Below are positions 24,791 to 37,204 of a DNA stretch of 64,000 bases, piece after piece; position 1 is the first letter of the stretch, and every line of letters starts with the position of its first letter. The translations under genes and the position numbers were made by a program. The notes beneath the pieces were generated by a model. That model was not told the origin of the DNA. It saw nothing but the letters and a program-made list of their open reading frames with translations, and made no database searches. The stretch is from Sphagnum magellanicum (taxonomy: Eukaryota; Streptophyta; Sphagnopsida; Sphagnales; Sphagnaceae): positions 372,001-436,000 of the forward strand of contig CM038924.1 in the NCBI GenBank assembly GCA_021904315.1, in the 5' to 3' direction.

Positions 24791-26600
24791 GGATTAACAT
24801 TTGATTCACTCATGTGAAGCACTCAAGAAATTGAAAATTCATAAATGCACTTCAATTTAAAATCAAACCTTATGGAACATTTGTGGGCCATGAAAGGCTT
24901 CAACTTGATTGAAATAAAAATCTCCATTGAGATTAAAGGCTTTGGTATCAAAACTATTATTGATCTTACCTTCTTCATTTTTCTTTTCAAACACATATTT
25001 AATTAATTTCGGACTTTGCCCAACTTAGTGGATGGTATGAACTCCACCTAGTGGCCACTAGATTTAAGAAATGTAACCTTACATTCAAGTAAAAAAAACA
25101 ATCTTGCATCCATGTATACATTGAATCTCAAAAGAATTCATACCGATTTTTTTCTACAACATTTTCAATCATTTTTTTTTATACATTAAGGGACACAAAG
25201 CGAATAACAAATATAATATGTTAGTTTCAAAATGAATATATTCATATGATGAAAAGAGTATTTTACCTAGTGCCCACCCAGTGAAAATTATAGGTTATTC
25301 ATTATCAAGGTTGAAAATCAAATTTTACTCCTGTTCATAATTAAAATTTTTAATTATATTTACTAAATTAAAAAACTAGGCACAACATGTGCTAATTGAT
25401 CAATCGCAATAATGTCTATAGATCCAAAGTTGTTATTCATACCATGACAAAGAAAAGTAAACACCCGATGGCCACCAAGGATTAGGGTTAAGGTCCCCAA
25501 AAAATATATCAATAGTTAGTATTTAAGAATATACACACATATTTTTTTGCAATAAACAAAATTTTTAATATCACGTTAATGCCACACATTATTTTTGATG
25601 ATCAAAACATTGTTTTATACTATGCCACATCTAACACAAAGAACCCAAAAATACAAAAACTCATAATAAATTTGGGGTCAATGTCATGAAATGAAAAAAT
25701 AGATGTTTAATGGCCATTAGGGATTAAGGTTCAAGTGCAATAACAAAGATCATTAATCATGACTGTGAAGAACATTGTACACGAATTATCTATGAGGAAC
25801 AAAATTATGCTTCATCAAACACAAAAACACAACAATCTATTATCCCACTTCTAGATGATACATCAAATAAAAATAATAAAAATGTATTAATAATGTAACC
25901 AATAATCACAAAAAGAAACTCAATAGATTGATATTAATTAATATCACAAAGAAATACTAATTATGGATACTCAAAAATAATTACGAATAATTTGATGTAT
26001 TATAATTAAATTCATTAAATAACACAAACATATTTTACAAATTACTGGATGCATTAGTAGCCTCCAAATTCACTTTCGCTCAAAATAAACAACTATTATG
26101 AATAGTAATTTGACTTTTGTTCATCGTATTTTTTCATGAAGGAAAAGAAAAAAGAATAGTTATAATCTTGAGCCATATTTGTTCTAGATCTATCAAATTA
26201 CATTTCTACTTGCCATTTCAAAAAAATTCATACAAATGTCATTCATCCGAATTTGGCCCTTTTTTCACTGGGACCCACCATTGCACCTTCACCATTTTGA
26301 AAAATTCATTTTGATCATCCTTGACAACACCACTCTATGTTATTCCCAACCAAACAAGGACAAGGAGAAGACCATGAGGCCTCATGAAAATAAAATCTCC
26401 ATTGTTGAAATCTCTACACAAGGTGCATGCAGGAACCAACTTTAAGTTCTTGGGCCCATAATAAGGATGAATGACTGAATCTTTTGGTACAATCAACATT
26501 GTGGATGGCAGCTCAACTTTTGCATAATTAAACTTCCAATTGCTAGAAGGCTAAAAACCCTCCAAAAGAATGCACCTTTCAACAAGCAAAAGGTTTTGAC
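24791..26600. repeat. AT-rich stretch with four spaced copies of the GGCC palindrome core
   Basis: Copies of the core seen in the arrays further right occur near 25046 (acctagtggccactag), 25265 (acctagtgcccaccc), 25465 (cgatggccaccaagg) and 25712 (aatggccattaggg), about 200-250 bp apart. Otherwise the sequence is AT-rich with no gene. Confidence 0.5.
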
Positions 26601-26620
26601 AAATGTAATAAAATATCTTC

Positions 26621-29115
26621 CTAGCAATCCACATTCAGACTTATTTTCATCGCATAAGTTGCATTTTGTTCAATGCCTTGTTTCCAAAATTCCATGTATT
26701 TAAATAATCCAACATCGATAAACTTATCCTTTTCCATTGACCTCAATGCATCATGGCTCCAAATTGGGCAATATGGAACAGGGCTAGGAACCTTGTAGGC
26801 AACTTTGGAGATCCATCCACATTGGCTTTCCATAATTGGATTAGAGGTCCTTATGTGGGACTCCAAATGCTATCAATTGGTGAAACTTTGTACTATATCA
26901 CAAACCAACCAAATGAATCCACAAAAAGATCAATAAAAAATGCATATTAATATGCCCTACCAAAGTTTCCAAACCATCTTTTAAACAACTAAAGACCTAG
27001 GTTTTAAAATATAGAATTTCTTGAATCAACTTCAAAATGAAAGGTCTTTCCTACAAGACCATGAAAGCCTTCATCAAATCTGCCAAAATATAATTATTCT
27101 ATTTTCTCAACTTTTTGGACAAATATCCAAAGCATCCATCAATATCTCATGTGTATGAATAACCGCAGGGAATCCCAATTTAACTTCCTCAAACACTTCC
27201 ATAGTCGTCAACAACAAAACAAATACCAACATCTACCTATTTTTATTGTCCTTCACATAATTATCCATTTGAAGCAAGAATTTTTTTGGCAATGGTTTAG
27301 GGCCCACACTTTGACTTAATGTCTTTAATTTAGTTAGAGAACAAAATTTTCCTTACAAAAGACATGCAAAGAATGTGTTTAGGGGAGGGTATTCAAACAA
27401 CATTTTGGATTCACAAGCTAGAGCTTTCTCCAAAGTTTGAAGAAACCACAACAATGACCCAATTATAAAATTAGGATCATTAGGCCACATCTCATTGGAA
27501 AATTGTGGACGTCTTTCATCAACATGACCATGGGCTATCATACCCATCAACATAATGGGTAATTGTCCAAGCCCACAAATCATTTTGTTTGCCACTCATA
27601 ACCTTGGGAGTGTAATTTACGCATGATCCATTTTGTCATGGATAACATAAAGGAATTCATCTTTGGACCACACAGATTTGGACCTCCAAGTATGGTACAA
27701 ACTTCTACACGATTCTTGATGAAAGAGGTGTTTTCTCAACTTTAGTTCATATTTTATCACATCAATGATGATATTTACCAATTTTGATATTAAATCCTTT
27801 AGTGATTCACACATAGTACATTTTGCAAAAACAAAACCTTTCTTTCTTACATCAACATTGAGATGGTGTCTCTTCCTCAACTTGTTCATCACAAATTATG
27901 AAATACCTCCAATGCTTGACTCCTTGTTGATATGTAAAAATGTAACTTGAAAAAGTGATCAAATTATAAAACGCATCACAATTTTAGATGTTGAGAACTA
28001 AACTCGAAGAAATACATCATACTTGCATGCTCCTCTAATTTGTATACACTATCATTTACTTCATCACTTCGTTCTTGACGACTCCTCCACGTATCAGATA
28101 ACAGTTCTTGAACATCTTATCTACCACTTCTGATTCCTTTCAATTGATGTGGCATTGTGTCAACACTAAAATCAATAAGTGATTGAACATTTGATTCTAC
28201 CTGCTTGGATTTTGAAATTTATGTGAGTCTTTGTTTCCATGAGGCAAAAATCTACATCCTTGCTTGGAATTTATTTTGTATAACATGTATGTCAATCTAG
28301 ACAATCTAATGATCTTATACCATGTCATTTCATAGATGTTTATTTCTTGAATTGTGATAAATTTTCATTGTTTCATGTTTGCTCTCACACGTAACCTTCT
28401 TGGAATATCCATGCCATATGTTTTGCACTCTTCAAAGGACAGACCCCAAAACACTTCTTTCAATGTTGTTTTCTCACGAGAAAAATGTTAACAACAATTC
28501 CATGTGCAACATAATGCAAAACTCACATTTTGAATAGACTCATGGGATAGCAATTTATTAATCCTTAACATTAATCGATCAAAATGTCTAACACTTTGCT
28601 TCCTTTTTTTAAAAGTATATTGCTTATTCCTTACAGCAATTTCTCCCTCCTCATTAATAGTTAGAATGTTGTTTTTATCATAAGATACAAAAAGTTATTT
28701 TAGGGAGTACCTATCCATAATGGTTTGTGCCAATGGCCACTTCCTAATTGTTATAACCGCAATATCATTCGGGCAATACAAAACATTCACTTCGACATGA
28801 TTTTCACCAAGCTGATTATCAAGAATTGCCTCCTTTGGGTCACAAGTTATTACAGCCACTTGCAATGAACAACCCAATATCATCCACAAGCTCACATTCC
28901 ACACCTCACCAAACACACCTACCTTTTAACATGATGTGAAAGTTCCTTCCTTCATTTTCATTATCACCTCGTTCATGCTTTTCTTCACCATTTCCTTTCT
29001 CATTCCACCTTTCACTCATAAAATCAAAACTTCTTTTCACAATGCCATCACTATTGGAATCATCAGAAATATTACAATAATATCCATTTAATTCGTTTTG
29101 AGGAATACTATTCAT
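26621..29115 (-). pseudogene. Broken transposon-type gene with a DUF7869-like domain
   Basis: Several minus-strand open segments line up in order. 27892-27617 contains FVFAKCTMCESLKDLISK and VWSKDEFLYVIHDKMDHA. 27595-27353 contains GLGQLPIMLMGMIAHGHVDE and NEMWPNDPNFIIGSLLWFL. The sequence just below reads LQMDNYVKDNKNR ... VFEEVKLGFPAVIHTHE. 26866-26621 carries a further C-terminal piece, and 29115-28695 may be the N-terminal part. The series C..C, HDKMDH, GHGDG-like, DN..KDNKNR, GHTHED-like is what I remember of the uncharacterised DUF7869 family, often found in repeat-associated plant and fungal proteins and probably a DDE-type nuclease. Stops and frame changes interrupt it. No ends were identified. 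Confidence 0.5.
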
Positions 29116-29890
29116 CGTATTGTTAATTTCTTGTCAACGTTAAATCCCTTAAATTATAAGGATGAGGAGAGAGTGTGATCTCTAAAAAACACTATTTTTT
29201 TTTGCAAATTACTAAAACCTTCCTCTTGAATGTCTTCTTTCGATAGAAATACAAATTTTTCCTTCAACATGGAAACATCCCTTGCATGCCAAAAATAATC
29301 ATTTCCCACCAAAGTACCTCAATCATACAATTGGACTTGGGCAAAAAAATCTTCATTCCTGAAATTCCTTAACCACGGATATGATGGTGATAACTATACA
29401 ATTTTCCACTCCACTAGCACCATATATTGGGACTAGCGATGGATCTTTGCACTATCCTACTCTAATTTGAACCTTCTAATCATCATTCGAATCCTAGATA
29501 GAAATTGTGTCACCAACATGCATATTTTCGGTCATGTCTTCACCATTCCTAAATATAATTTACCTACCAAACACCCAACATTCATAGAATTTATGGATGA
29601 ATATTAACTACATTAGAACGCAAAATTGAACAGAAGATGATGAACCCCTCAACTAACCACCAATTCCATTAAGAAGGGATTTTTTTTCTATTTAATCAAA
29701 TTGCATGTCCACCATTTACTAAAAAAATTTAAGAATATTACATTAAAAAGACTGCATTTCACCTAACAATTTATGAAGAAATTTCTAAAATACTATATTA
29801 AGATACACTAGATTTCACACAATTACTTCAACATAAAAAATGTATTCTAGATCATAACATAGGGGCCATGTAGTAAATGCCATTTTTATA
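29116..29890. other. AT-rich spacer, nothing recognised
   Basis: No open frame of interest and no clear repeat boundary. Confidence 0.5.
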
Positions 29891-29896
29891 GAGCCA

Positions 29897-30500
29897 GAAA
29901 GAATGCATGACGACTATTAGGAATTTTTAGATTTCCAATTAAAAGGAATTATAGAAATTGTTTAGTGGCTTCCAAGCATTTCCTATGTTTATCCTCAATC
30001 AAGTATCAAAAAAACTCCTAGCAGTTGCTAGCCATTTTCTAGAATTCCTTCTTTTCTTTTTCCAAAAAGAACTTAGCAACTACCAAATGTTTTCTATGAT
30101 TTTTGATCCAAAAAATGCATGGTGGCCACCAAGCATTTTTTACGATTTCCAACCTAAAAAACACTTGGCAACCATTAAACATTTTCTACAATTTTTGATT
30201 GAAAAAAAAGCCTAGCGGCCTCAAGGTGTTTTCTAAAATTACTAATTCAAAAAATGCCTAGCAATCATTGAAAGTTTCCTAGCATTTTTTATCCATAAAT
30301 CGCTTGGAGGCCATTAGGCATTTTCTAACATTTCCGAGCCAAAAATGCCTAGTGGCTATTAGGTGTTTTCTAGCATTTCTAAACTAAAAAATGTTTAGCA
30401 GCTGTTAGACATTTTCATGGACTTCAAATCTAAAGAAATCCTAGCGGCCACTTAACATTTTCTTTGATTTTGGATCCAGGAAATGCTTAACAATTGGTAT
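29897..30500. repeat. Tandem array 1 of the GCCTAGYGGCCACTAGGC palindrome
   Basis: About 10-12 diverged units of roughly 46 bp. Each has an interrupted palindrome (for example gcctagcggcctcaagg, gcctagtggctattagg, ttggaggccattaggc) followed by a linker like attttctaacatttccgagc and an A-run. The arms can pair, with four to six variable bases at the centre. The 85-codon frame across it is an artefact. Confidence 0.85.
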
Positions 30501-31600
30501 TTCTTCATCATACTAATTGATGTAATAGAACCATTTGAAAGCTACAAAGTATCCTACAATAATTTGGTTCAACGACTTTGTACAAATTACAACTACAGTT
30601 TTACAACAATTACGTTGTTGTTAGTATAACCCAAGTTGGAATAAACTAATGTCAATAGTTTTCCTTGTGGTGAAGGAACTTTTTGTTGTGTTCGATTCCA
30701 AGTTGTGGGAATACCTTCCAAGGGATAAAAATGACAAATTTTTTAAAAGATCCCTTGTTATTTCTTTTTTTTGGCTTTTGGTGGTTTATAGCTAAATCGA
30801 TGTCTGAATTATGATGAAAAAATAGCAAGATTCTTCAAGGCAAGCTAAGGATCCATCAAAATTGTGTAGAATAATTTGATTAAAATATGCGAGTGTGATA
30901 GCTCTAAAACAAGAAGGATTTGATATGATAAAAGTGGTGAATCTATGTAATCATTATGATGTTAATAGAAAATTGTGTAGTACTCACCTTTTTTTTTATG
31001 ATAGCTCCGTCCTTTTCTTAAAATTGGAATTAAATAAAAGCAATATTCTTCAATTGAAAGACGTTCTCAAACCTCATTAATGCAACACATTTCTGAACAT
31101 GCAAACCTATGTTTTAAAAGCCTCCCTACTAACCTAAAGGAAAGGATGACAAATGGACTATTTGTTGGAAGAATTATTTTAAAGAACATCATATGTATGA
31201 AATGGTAATTGCAAAATGAAAAGAAATGTGATTTTTTTGGGTTGAAATAGTCAAAACTTTATTTCCATGAAGAAAAATGTTGAATTCAATAGCAATTTTC
31301 AAATAAACAGTAATTGAACACATCGTTGTAAACTGTTCTATAATGTGGAATGCATTAAACTATCCATGGAAGGAAACTTGTGATCACAAAATTGATGTGA
31401 GGATTTGAGAAAGTGAAAGAACAATGGGTAGGAATGGTGAGAGAATTGTACCCAACAACATTCAACAGAGTTCTTTTAGTTGCAAAATTACATTGTGAAG
31501 TTCCTCTTTTCGAAGCCTTACCATACATAAGGCATTAGTTTTGAACAAGGGCTAAACAACTAACTGCACGCTTAGACTAAAAAAACTTCCTAAAAGACAG
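30501..31600. other. AT-rich spacer, nothing recognised
   Basis: Only short frames. No motif or repeat unit could be supported. Confidence 0.5.
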
Positions 31601-31870
31601 TTCGATCACATTTTGTCTTCTCAATTCTCCAACCCTTGATCCCCTTTGAACCTTTAGCTCCTTAGAATTCCATATTCTTCCCCCAAACCCTAACTTCACT
31701 TCATTCATACACTAATAAAGCTTATTGATGGAAAGTTTGATCACATTCTATCTTCTTAATTCTCCTACCTTCAATCCCCTTCGAACTTCTAACTCCTTGG
31801 CATTCCAAATTTTTCCCCCAAACCCTAACTTCACTTCACTTCTACACTAAGATGGAGAGCTCAATCACGC
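31601..31870. repeat. Two tandem copies of a 124-135 bp unit
   Basis: 31601-31735 and 31736-31859 align closely (both contain attcttcccccaaaccc or its near copy, then taacttcacttca), and a third copy starts at 31860 (ctcaatcacgctttatttt) and decays. Each unit includes a single CAAACCCTAAC telomere-like word. Confidence 0.85.
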
Positions 31871-32139
31871 TTTATTTTGTCTCAAGAAAAAAACTAAGAC
31901 TTACACTCTGACCCAAAGTTGTTAGCTTCTTAAACTTCCCCATTGTAAGAATGGCACATGAGACTTATGTTTAATGGATCTCTTACCCTAAATGATTTGT
32001 TACAATGAATGTTAAAAGTGGAATCTCCACTTTGTGATTATTGATGGATGAAATCGTTTTGAGGTTTTGATACTAGATTGGATGTAAATTATGCCACATG
32101 GTTGGTTCTTGGTTTTCTATTTTGGTTAATTGTCAAATC

Positions 32140-32745
32140 TTTACAAGATACTACTATCGTTGGTATACCAACTTTTATTGTTTTTGTTTAGAGGTTTATG
32201 GTTTATTGTGTAAAGTTTTAAATGTATGTTACAACATTTAAGGTTTATGATGTAGGGCACTAGATTTGTGGTGTATCATCTAGGGTTAGAAAATGTGTGT
32301 TTCAAAGGTAAATTTGGGTATTTTTTGACATTGTATGGGATAAGGTAGTTGTGTTATTTCGTTTAAAGTTTAGGGTGTAAGGCATAATATTCAATCGTGT
32401 GGGATATATGTTAACATAACATAGGATTTTACATTCAAACATACAGGGTTTTGAATGTACAACATAATAACGGTCTCTAATGTTATTTTGGTGTTGAAAA
32501 AACTTAAAGGTTGATGGTTTAGGGTTTAGTGTTCACAATTTAAGGTTTAAGGTCTACAATCCAATGTATAATTTCAATTATACATGTAATTAACATTAAC
32601 ATTAAACCTAAAACCTAAAACCTAAACATAAACATTAACCCTTAAAACTTAAACCTAGCCCTAAAACCTAAACCCTAAACCTTAAACTTAATTCCAAAAC
32701 CACAAACCATAAACCATAAACCATAAACCCTAAAATCTAACACAC
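32140..32745. repeat. Degenerate telomere-like repeats in two opposing orientations
   Basis: From about 32180 to 32555 the plus strand is peppered with TTTAGGG-like words (ggtttatggttta, tctagggttag, gatggtttagggtttag). From about 32595 to 32735 it switches to CCCTAAA-like words (aaacctaaaacctaaaacc, cctaaaccctaaacc, aaccataaaccataaacc). The plant telomere repeat is TTTAGGG. The arrays are heavily degraded and mixed with variant heptamers. A further isolated patch of TTTAGGG-like words lies at 33340-33400. Confidence 0.7.
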
Positions 32746-33734
32746 TATAAATAATTTACATTAAATATTAGATAGCATTACACCTTAAACTTAATATAAA
32801 CTTATTGTAACATTTAAAATAAAAAAAAAATGCATTACGCATGTCTTATAGAATTTGACACTAAAATGGGATAAAAAATAGGACAATTAGGAAAACAGAT
32901 TCATATTGTTCACCACTTATTTTTGTTCCAATAAAAACTTATTAAGGGCAAAATTTGCAACAACAAAAAGATTTAGATTTTTAGTAATTATTTTTGAGTG
33001 ATAAATGGGTATTTAGTTCTATGAATTTACTTTAAACATACCTCTCAATTAATTAATGATTATTGAATACTTCATAACAAGTTTTTTTTTAATATATATT
33101 TATGTGCAATTTACATAGTAAAACATCAATAGTTAGTTATTATGTAATCATCAAATATCTTACTAAATTGTCCATGTTTATGAACTCAAAATCAATACTA
33201 AATTAAAAATAAGATGTTATTTAATTTATCATTCAAGGATACATTAATCCTTGATAAATAACTGAAAGGTAATAAAATATTTATTAAGTGGTTCATATTT
33301 GAGATATTTATTTAATGTTTCTACAATTTAATGTATAGAGCTTAGATTTAGGGTTTATGGTTTAAAAATGAACTATAGGGTTTACTGTCAAAAGTTGATT
33401 TATAGGGTTGAATAAATAGTTACATAAATTTTTTCCATTACTGTGGTAATATTCTATGTTGGATTTTGCTTAGAAATCATTATTATACTTATATGTCCTA
33501 ATTTCCCTTGAATGTGGATAATATTTTCCCATAGAAAAAAAACCATCCAACTTGTAGATGTCTTCCTTACTAAACATCCACCATCTTTCTCAATAGAAAA
33601 TTGACCTGACCAAAAACATCATGTTGATGTTTCTTTTTATCCATCATTAGACAAAATATAGACCATCCAAATTTTGGATGAAATTCAAGGTTGAACAATT
33701 AGTTAGGGTTTCATCTCCATCTCCATTCTTCCCT

Positions 33735-33945
33735 TTTCATTTCTCTCTCTTACGCTCTCTCTCTCTCTCTTGTGATCTTTCTCAAAAGCTTTCTTTCTCA
33801 TGTCTTTCCTTCTTGTGATCTCTCTCAAAAGCTCTCTTATGCGCTTTTTGTTTCTTATGATATCTTTCAAAAGCTTTTTTTTTCATGGTATTTCATTTTT
33901 GCAATCTCTCTTAAAAGCTCTCTTTCTTATTCCATCTATCTCAAC
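33735..33945. repeat. CT-rich tandem repeat, about four copies of 42-45 bp
   Basis: After a (CT)n run at about 33753-33770 the unit cttgtgatctctctcaaaag, then ctctctt..., recurs at about 33770, 33812, 33854 and 33898 with divergence. A 92-codon plus-strand frame across it is an artefact of the repeat. Confidence 0.75.
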
Positions 33946-36280
33946 ACCTTTAAAACAAGACATAAAAAATTGAAAATAATAGTCTTTTTTCCATTTTGTA
34001 GACTCCACGAAACAAGATTCAACATAATTCAAAACATAAGACATCTATAGCATTGTATAAAAAACATTTTAGAATCCAATTTTCAAATTTCTCCCAATTT
34101 CATTTGATTATACAATTGTATAGACCAATTGCATCATTTTTGCTATTTATAACTTGTGTGTTTATCTCAATTTGTATCAGCATGTAAAGCACATTCATTA
34201 GAAGAAATCTTGTCCTTTGCAACAAATCAATCAATGACTAAATGCCCTAATGATTAGTAATTAACTATAGTAATAGGATATTATTTCAAATCCTATGTGT
34301 AAAAAGTTGTAGTCATATATTAATGGTGCATTTGACTAGTAGATGATGAAGTGGTAGCAGGAAAGATGATGTTATTTTTTCACTACAAGTTTTCATCCAT
34401 ATGGCATACACGATTGATGACAAAATGACGTGGATGTCCAAAATATCATATGAAAATGTAACTAGGATAAAATCATTTTAAATATAATTTAAAAATGACT
34501 ATCAATATATGTTCACACATAACGAATTATGACATGTAGGGAACTAATTTCAATTAATATTATACATATAAGTATTATAAAAACTTTAATTATATTTTTC
34601 TTGAATATACTTGATTCATGATACATGATACATTACACATTGAAATAAATTTTGTTAATAAAAATAGATTACTAAAAATAATTTTTATTATAATTTTAAA
34701 ATCAAATAGAAATGTATGATGTGGTAAATATATAATTTATTTTTACATTAAAAATTTTAAATCAACTTAATATGATATATATATATATATATATTATAAT
34801 TGACTTGTGATACATTTATAAATATTTTATGTGGATAAATTTCATGGACTCATATGTCTAAATTAAAAGTTATTGATAAAATTATAATATATTGGGAAAA
34901 AAAATTATAATATAAATTCATAAATCAAATGAAGATTTAAGATATGAAAGATATATTTTATTTATTTTTGTACTACCCACAAAAAAATTTCCATTTACAA
35001 ATCATATGTTTGAATTTTTTTTCCAAAAAATGATCATTCAAATATTATTTGGTAAGAGAATTCAATTTTGTTTTTTTGAAATAATTCACATTTTTACATA
35101 TATATAAATAATAATTTGTGTACATTATTGAATGAACTTTATGAATAAGTTTTTATTTTTTTCACTTGGACAATTTATTAATGAAATATGAATCATTAGA
35201 TTTAAAGTCATGTGTAATATTTAAATGAAGTATGGTAGAAGATTGTTTACACAACAAGTGGGGTAATTTGGTGGTTTAGGATTTCAGTTCCATCCTTGCG
35301 ATCCAAGGATCAAATTTCACAAATGATATTATTGTGGTCAACAATGGAATATTAACCAAATATTTTACACATAATTAGAATACCTAGGTTAGGTGCCTAC
35401 CTCGGAAAATTAGGTGGTTTACCTAGCCATTTAAATTAGTTTTAAACCTAGCTTAGGTGGTAACACATGTCAATAATTGATAGGATGAAAAATGATGGAA
35501 ACAAAAATATTTATTATTATTTATATTATAATAATATCAATTATTATAATTTAAATAATAATAAAAAATTACACAGTGATTAAAGTATGACTTATGATTT
35601 CACATATGTCCTTTATGATTAAAATACCAGTCATAAACTTAGTCATATATTTGAAAATTTCTTCTAATGATTCTTCCATTTATGCTTCTATGAAGGACTG
35701 TTAGGCTATTTGAATGTCCTTGTGATTGCTTATCGTTGTACTTCTATTTATGCATCATATTTATGTGTATTATGTGTGTGTGCATGTTTGTTCATGTTTA
35801 TTAAAGTCTTCAATCTGTGTCTACAATTCCTTATGTCCTTATATTTCCTCTTATATTTCATTATTATACACATTTTTATCACAGATCTTTAGTACATCTG
35901 TCAAGCAATGTCAAAAGTGTTACTATTTGTCAAAGTCCATCAATTGGTGTGAATGGTTTTGAATGTTATCCATCTCCAATATTCTTCTATTTGTGCCAAT
36001 ATAAAACTCGATTTCTATAATCTAATCATGTACTTTATGTCTTAGTTTCTCCATTAGTTTGTATACTATTATGAAAAGTGCAACATTCAACAATGAATGT
36101 ATGGATTCATCCATAGCAATCATAGTTGTAAATAAATTTATACAGATGATTAGATGTTAATTTTGCGTAATATTTTCACATTTTTCTTCATTATTTTTTT
36201 CACAATAACAATACATCATTTTTCTATAATTGGATTTCTATGAAGGAGATCCAAACTATCTCACAAACAACAAAGAAAAA
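33946..36280. other. Very AT-rich region, no gene
   Basis: Long AT tracts, including an AT microsatellite near 34777-34793. No coding motif was seen. A possible tRNA-like SINE head at 35256-35320 is listed separately. Confidence 0.5.
35256..35320 (+). mobile_element. Possible tRNA-derived SINE head
   Basis: The stretch has an A-box-like start (ggtaatttggtggttta) and, about 35 bases on, a B-box-like block (aaggatcaaatttcac, compare GGTTCAAATCC). This is the spacing of a tRNA-type internal promoter as found in plant SINEs. The match is degraded and no poly(A) tail or target duplication was found. Confidence 0.3.
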
Positions 36281-36329
36281 AAACTAGGAAGACAACTTTG
36301 GCAAAATGGCGACATAAGCACTATAAGTT

Positions 36330-37200
36330 TTCCAACACATTTCAAGTTGTTTCTTGAAAAGATGCACAGAAAAATGCCTAACGATCATTAAGTGTTTTTT
36401 TAGAAGATGCACTAAGAAATGTTTGGCAATTGCTAAATGTTTTTCAAGAAGATGCACTAAAAAACACCTGGCAACCACCAAACGTTTCTTAAGATGATAC
36501 ATTGAGAAACACTTGCTAGTTGTTAGGAGTTTTTCACAAAGATGTACTTGAAAACACCTAGCAGTCGCCAAGTGTTTCTCCAAAAGATGCACTAGAAAAT
36601 GCCTGGCCACCACCAAGCATTTCTCAAGAAGATGCACTAAAAAATGCCTAGTGGTCTCTAGGCATTTTTCCAAAAGATGGACTAAAAAATGCCTAGTGGT
36701 TGTTAGGCATTTCTCTAAAAGATGCACATGAAAACGTTTAACGGTTTCTCAAGAGGATGGATTAAGAAGTGCATGGTGGTCACCAAACGTTTCTTGAAAA
36801 GATGCACACAAAAATGCATGGAGACCACCAAACGTTTCTCTTGAAGATGCACTTAAAAATGTTTGGTTATTGCCAGGCATTTCTCAAGATCATGAAATGA
36901 GAAATGTTTGGAAGTTACTAAATGCTTCTCAAGATGATGCATTAAGAAACGCCTAGTGCCTGCTTAGTGTTTCTTAAGATCATGAAGTGAAAACTACCTA
37001 AAGGCTGCTAAATGCTTCTAAGGATGATGCGTTAAAAAATGCCTAATGGCCCCCAAGCATTTCTAAAGAAGATGTATTGAGAAACACCTAGGGGTTACTA
37101 GGTGTTTTTCAAGAAGATGCATTGAAAAACACCCGGCGGCTACTAGACATGTTTCAAAATGATGTAGTAAAAACCACCTAGCGGCCATTGGGCATTTCCT
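36330..37200. repeat. Tandem array 2 of the GGCC palindrome, 45-bp unit
   Basis: About 19 units. Each has an interrupted palindrome (for example gcctagtggtctctaggc, gcctagtggttgttaggc, gcctaatggcccccaagc) followed by a linker like atttctcaagaagatgcac and an A-run. Because the period is a multiple of three, a 147-codon minus-strand frame with a HLLEKCL..ARHFLV 15-residue repeat runs through part of it. I regard that as a repeat artefact, not a gene. The linker differs from that of array 1, while the palindrome is the same. Confidence 0.9.
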
Positions 37201-37204
37201 TGTT

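Noticed and set aside
36284-36727. 147-codon minus-strand frame with a regular 15-residue repeat
   Set aside because: The unit is 45 bp, a multiple of three, so absence of a stop in one unit keeps the whole array open. The peptide is a by-product of the palindrome array.
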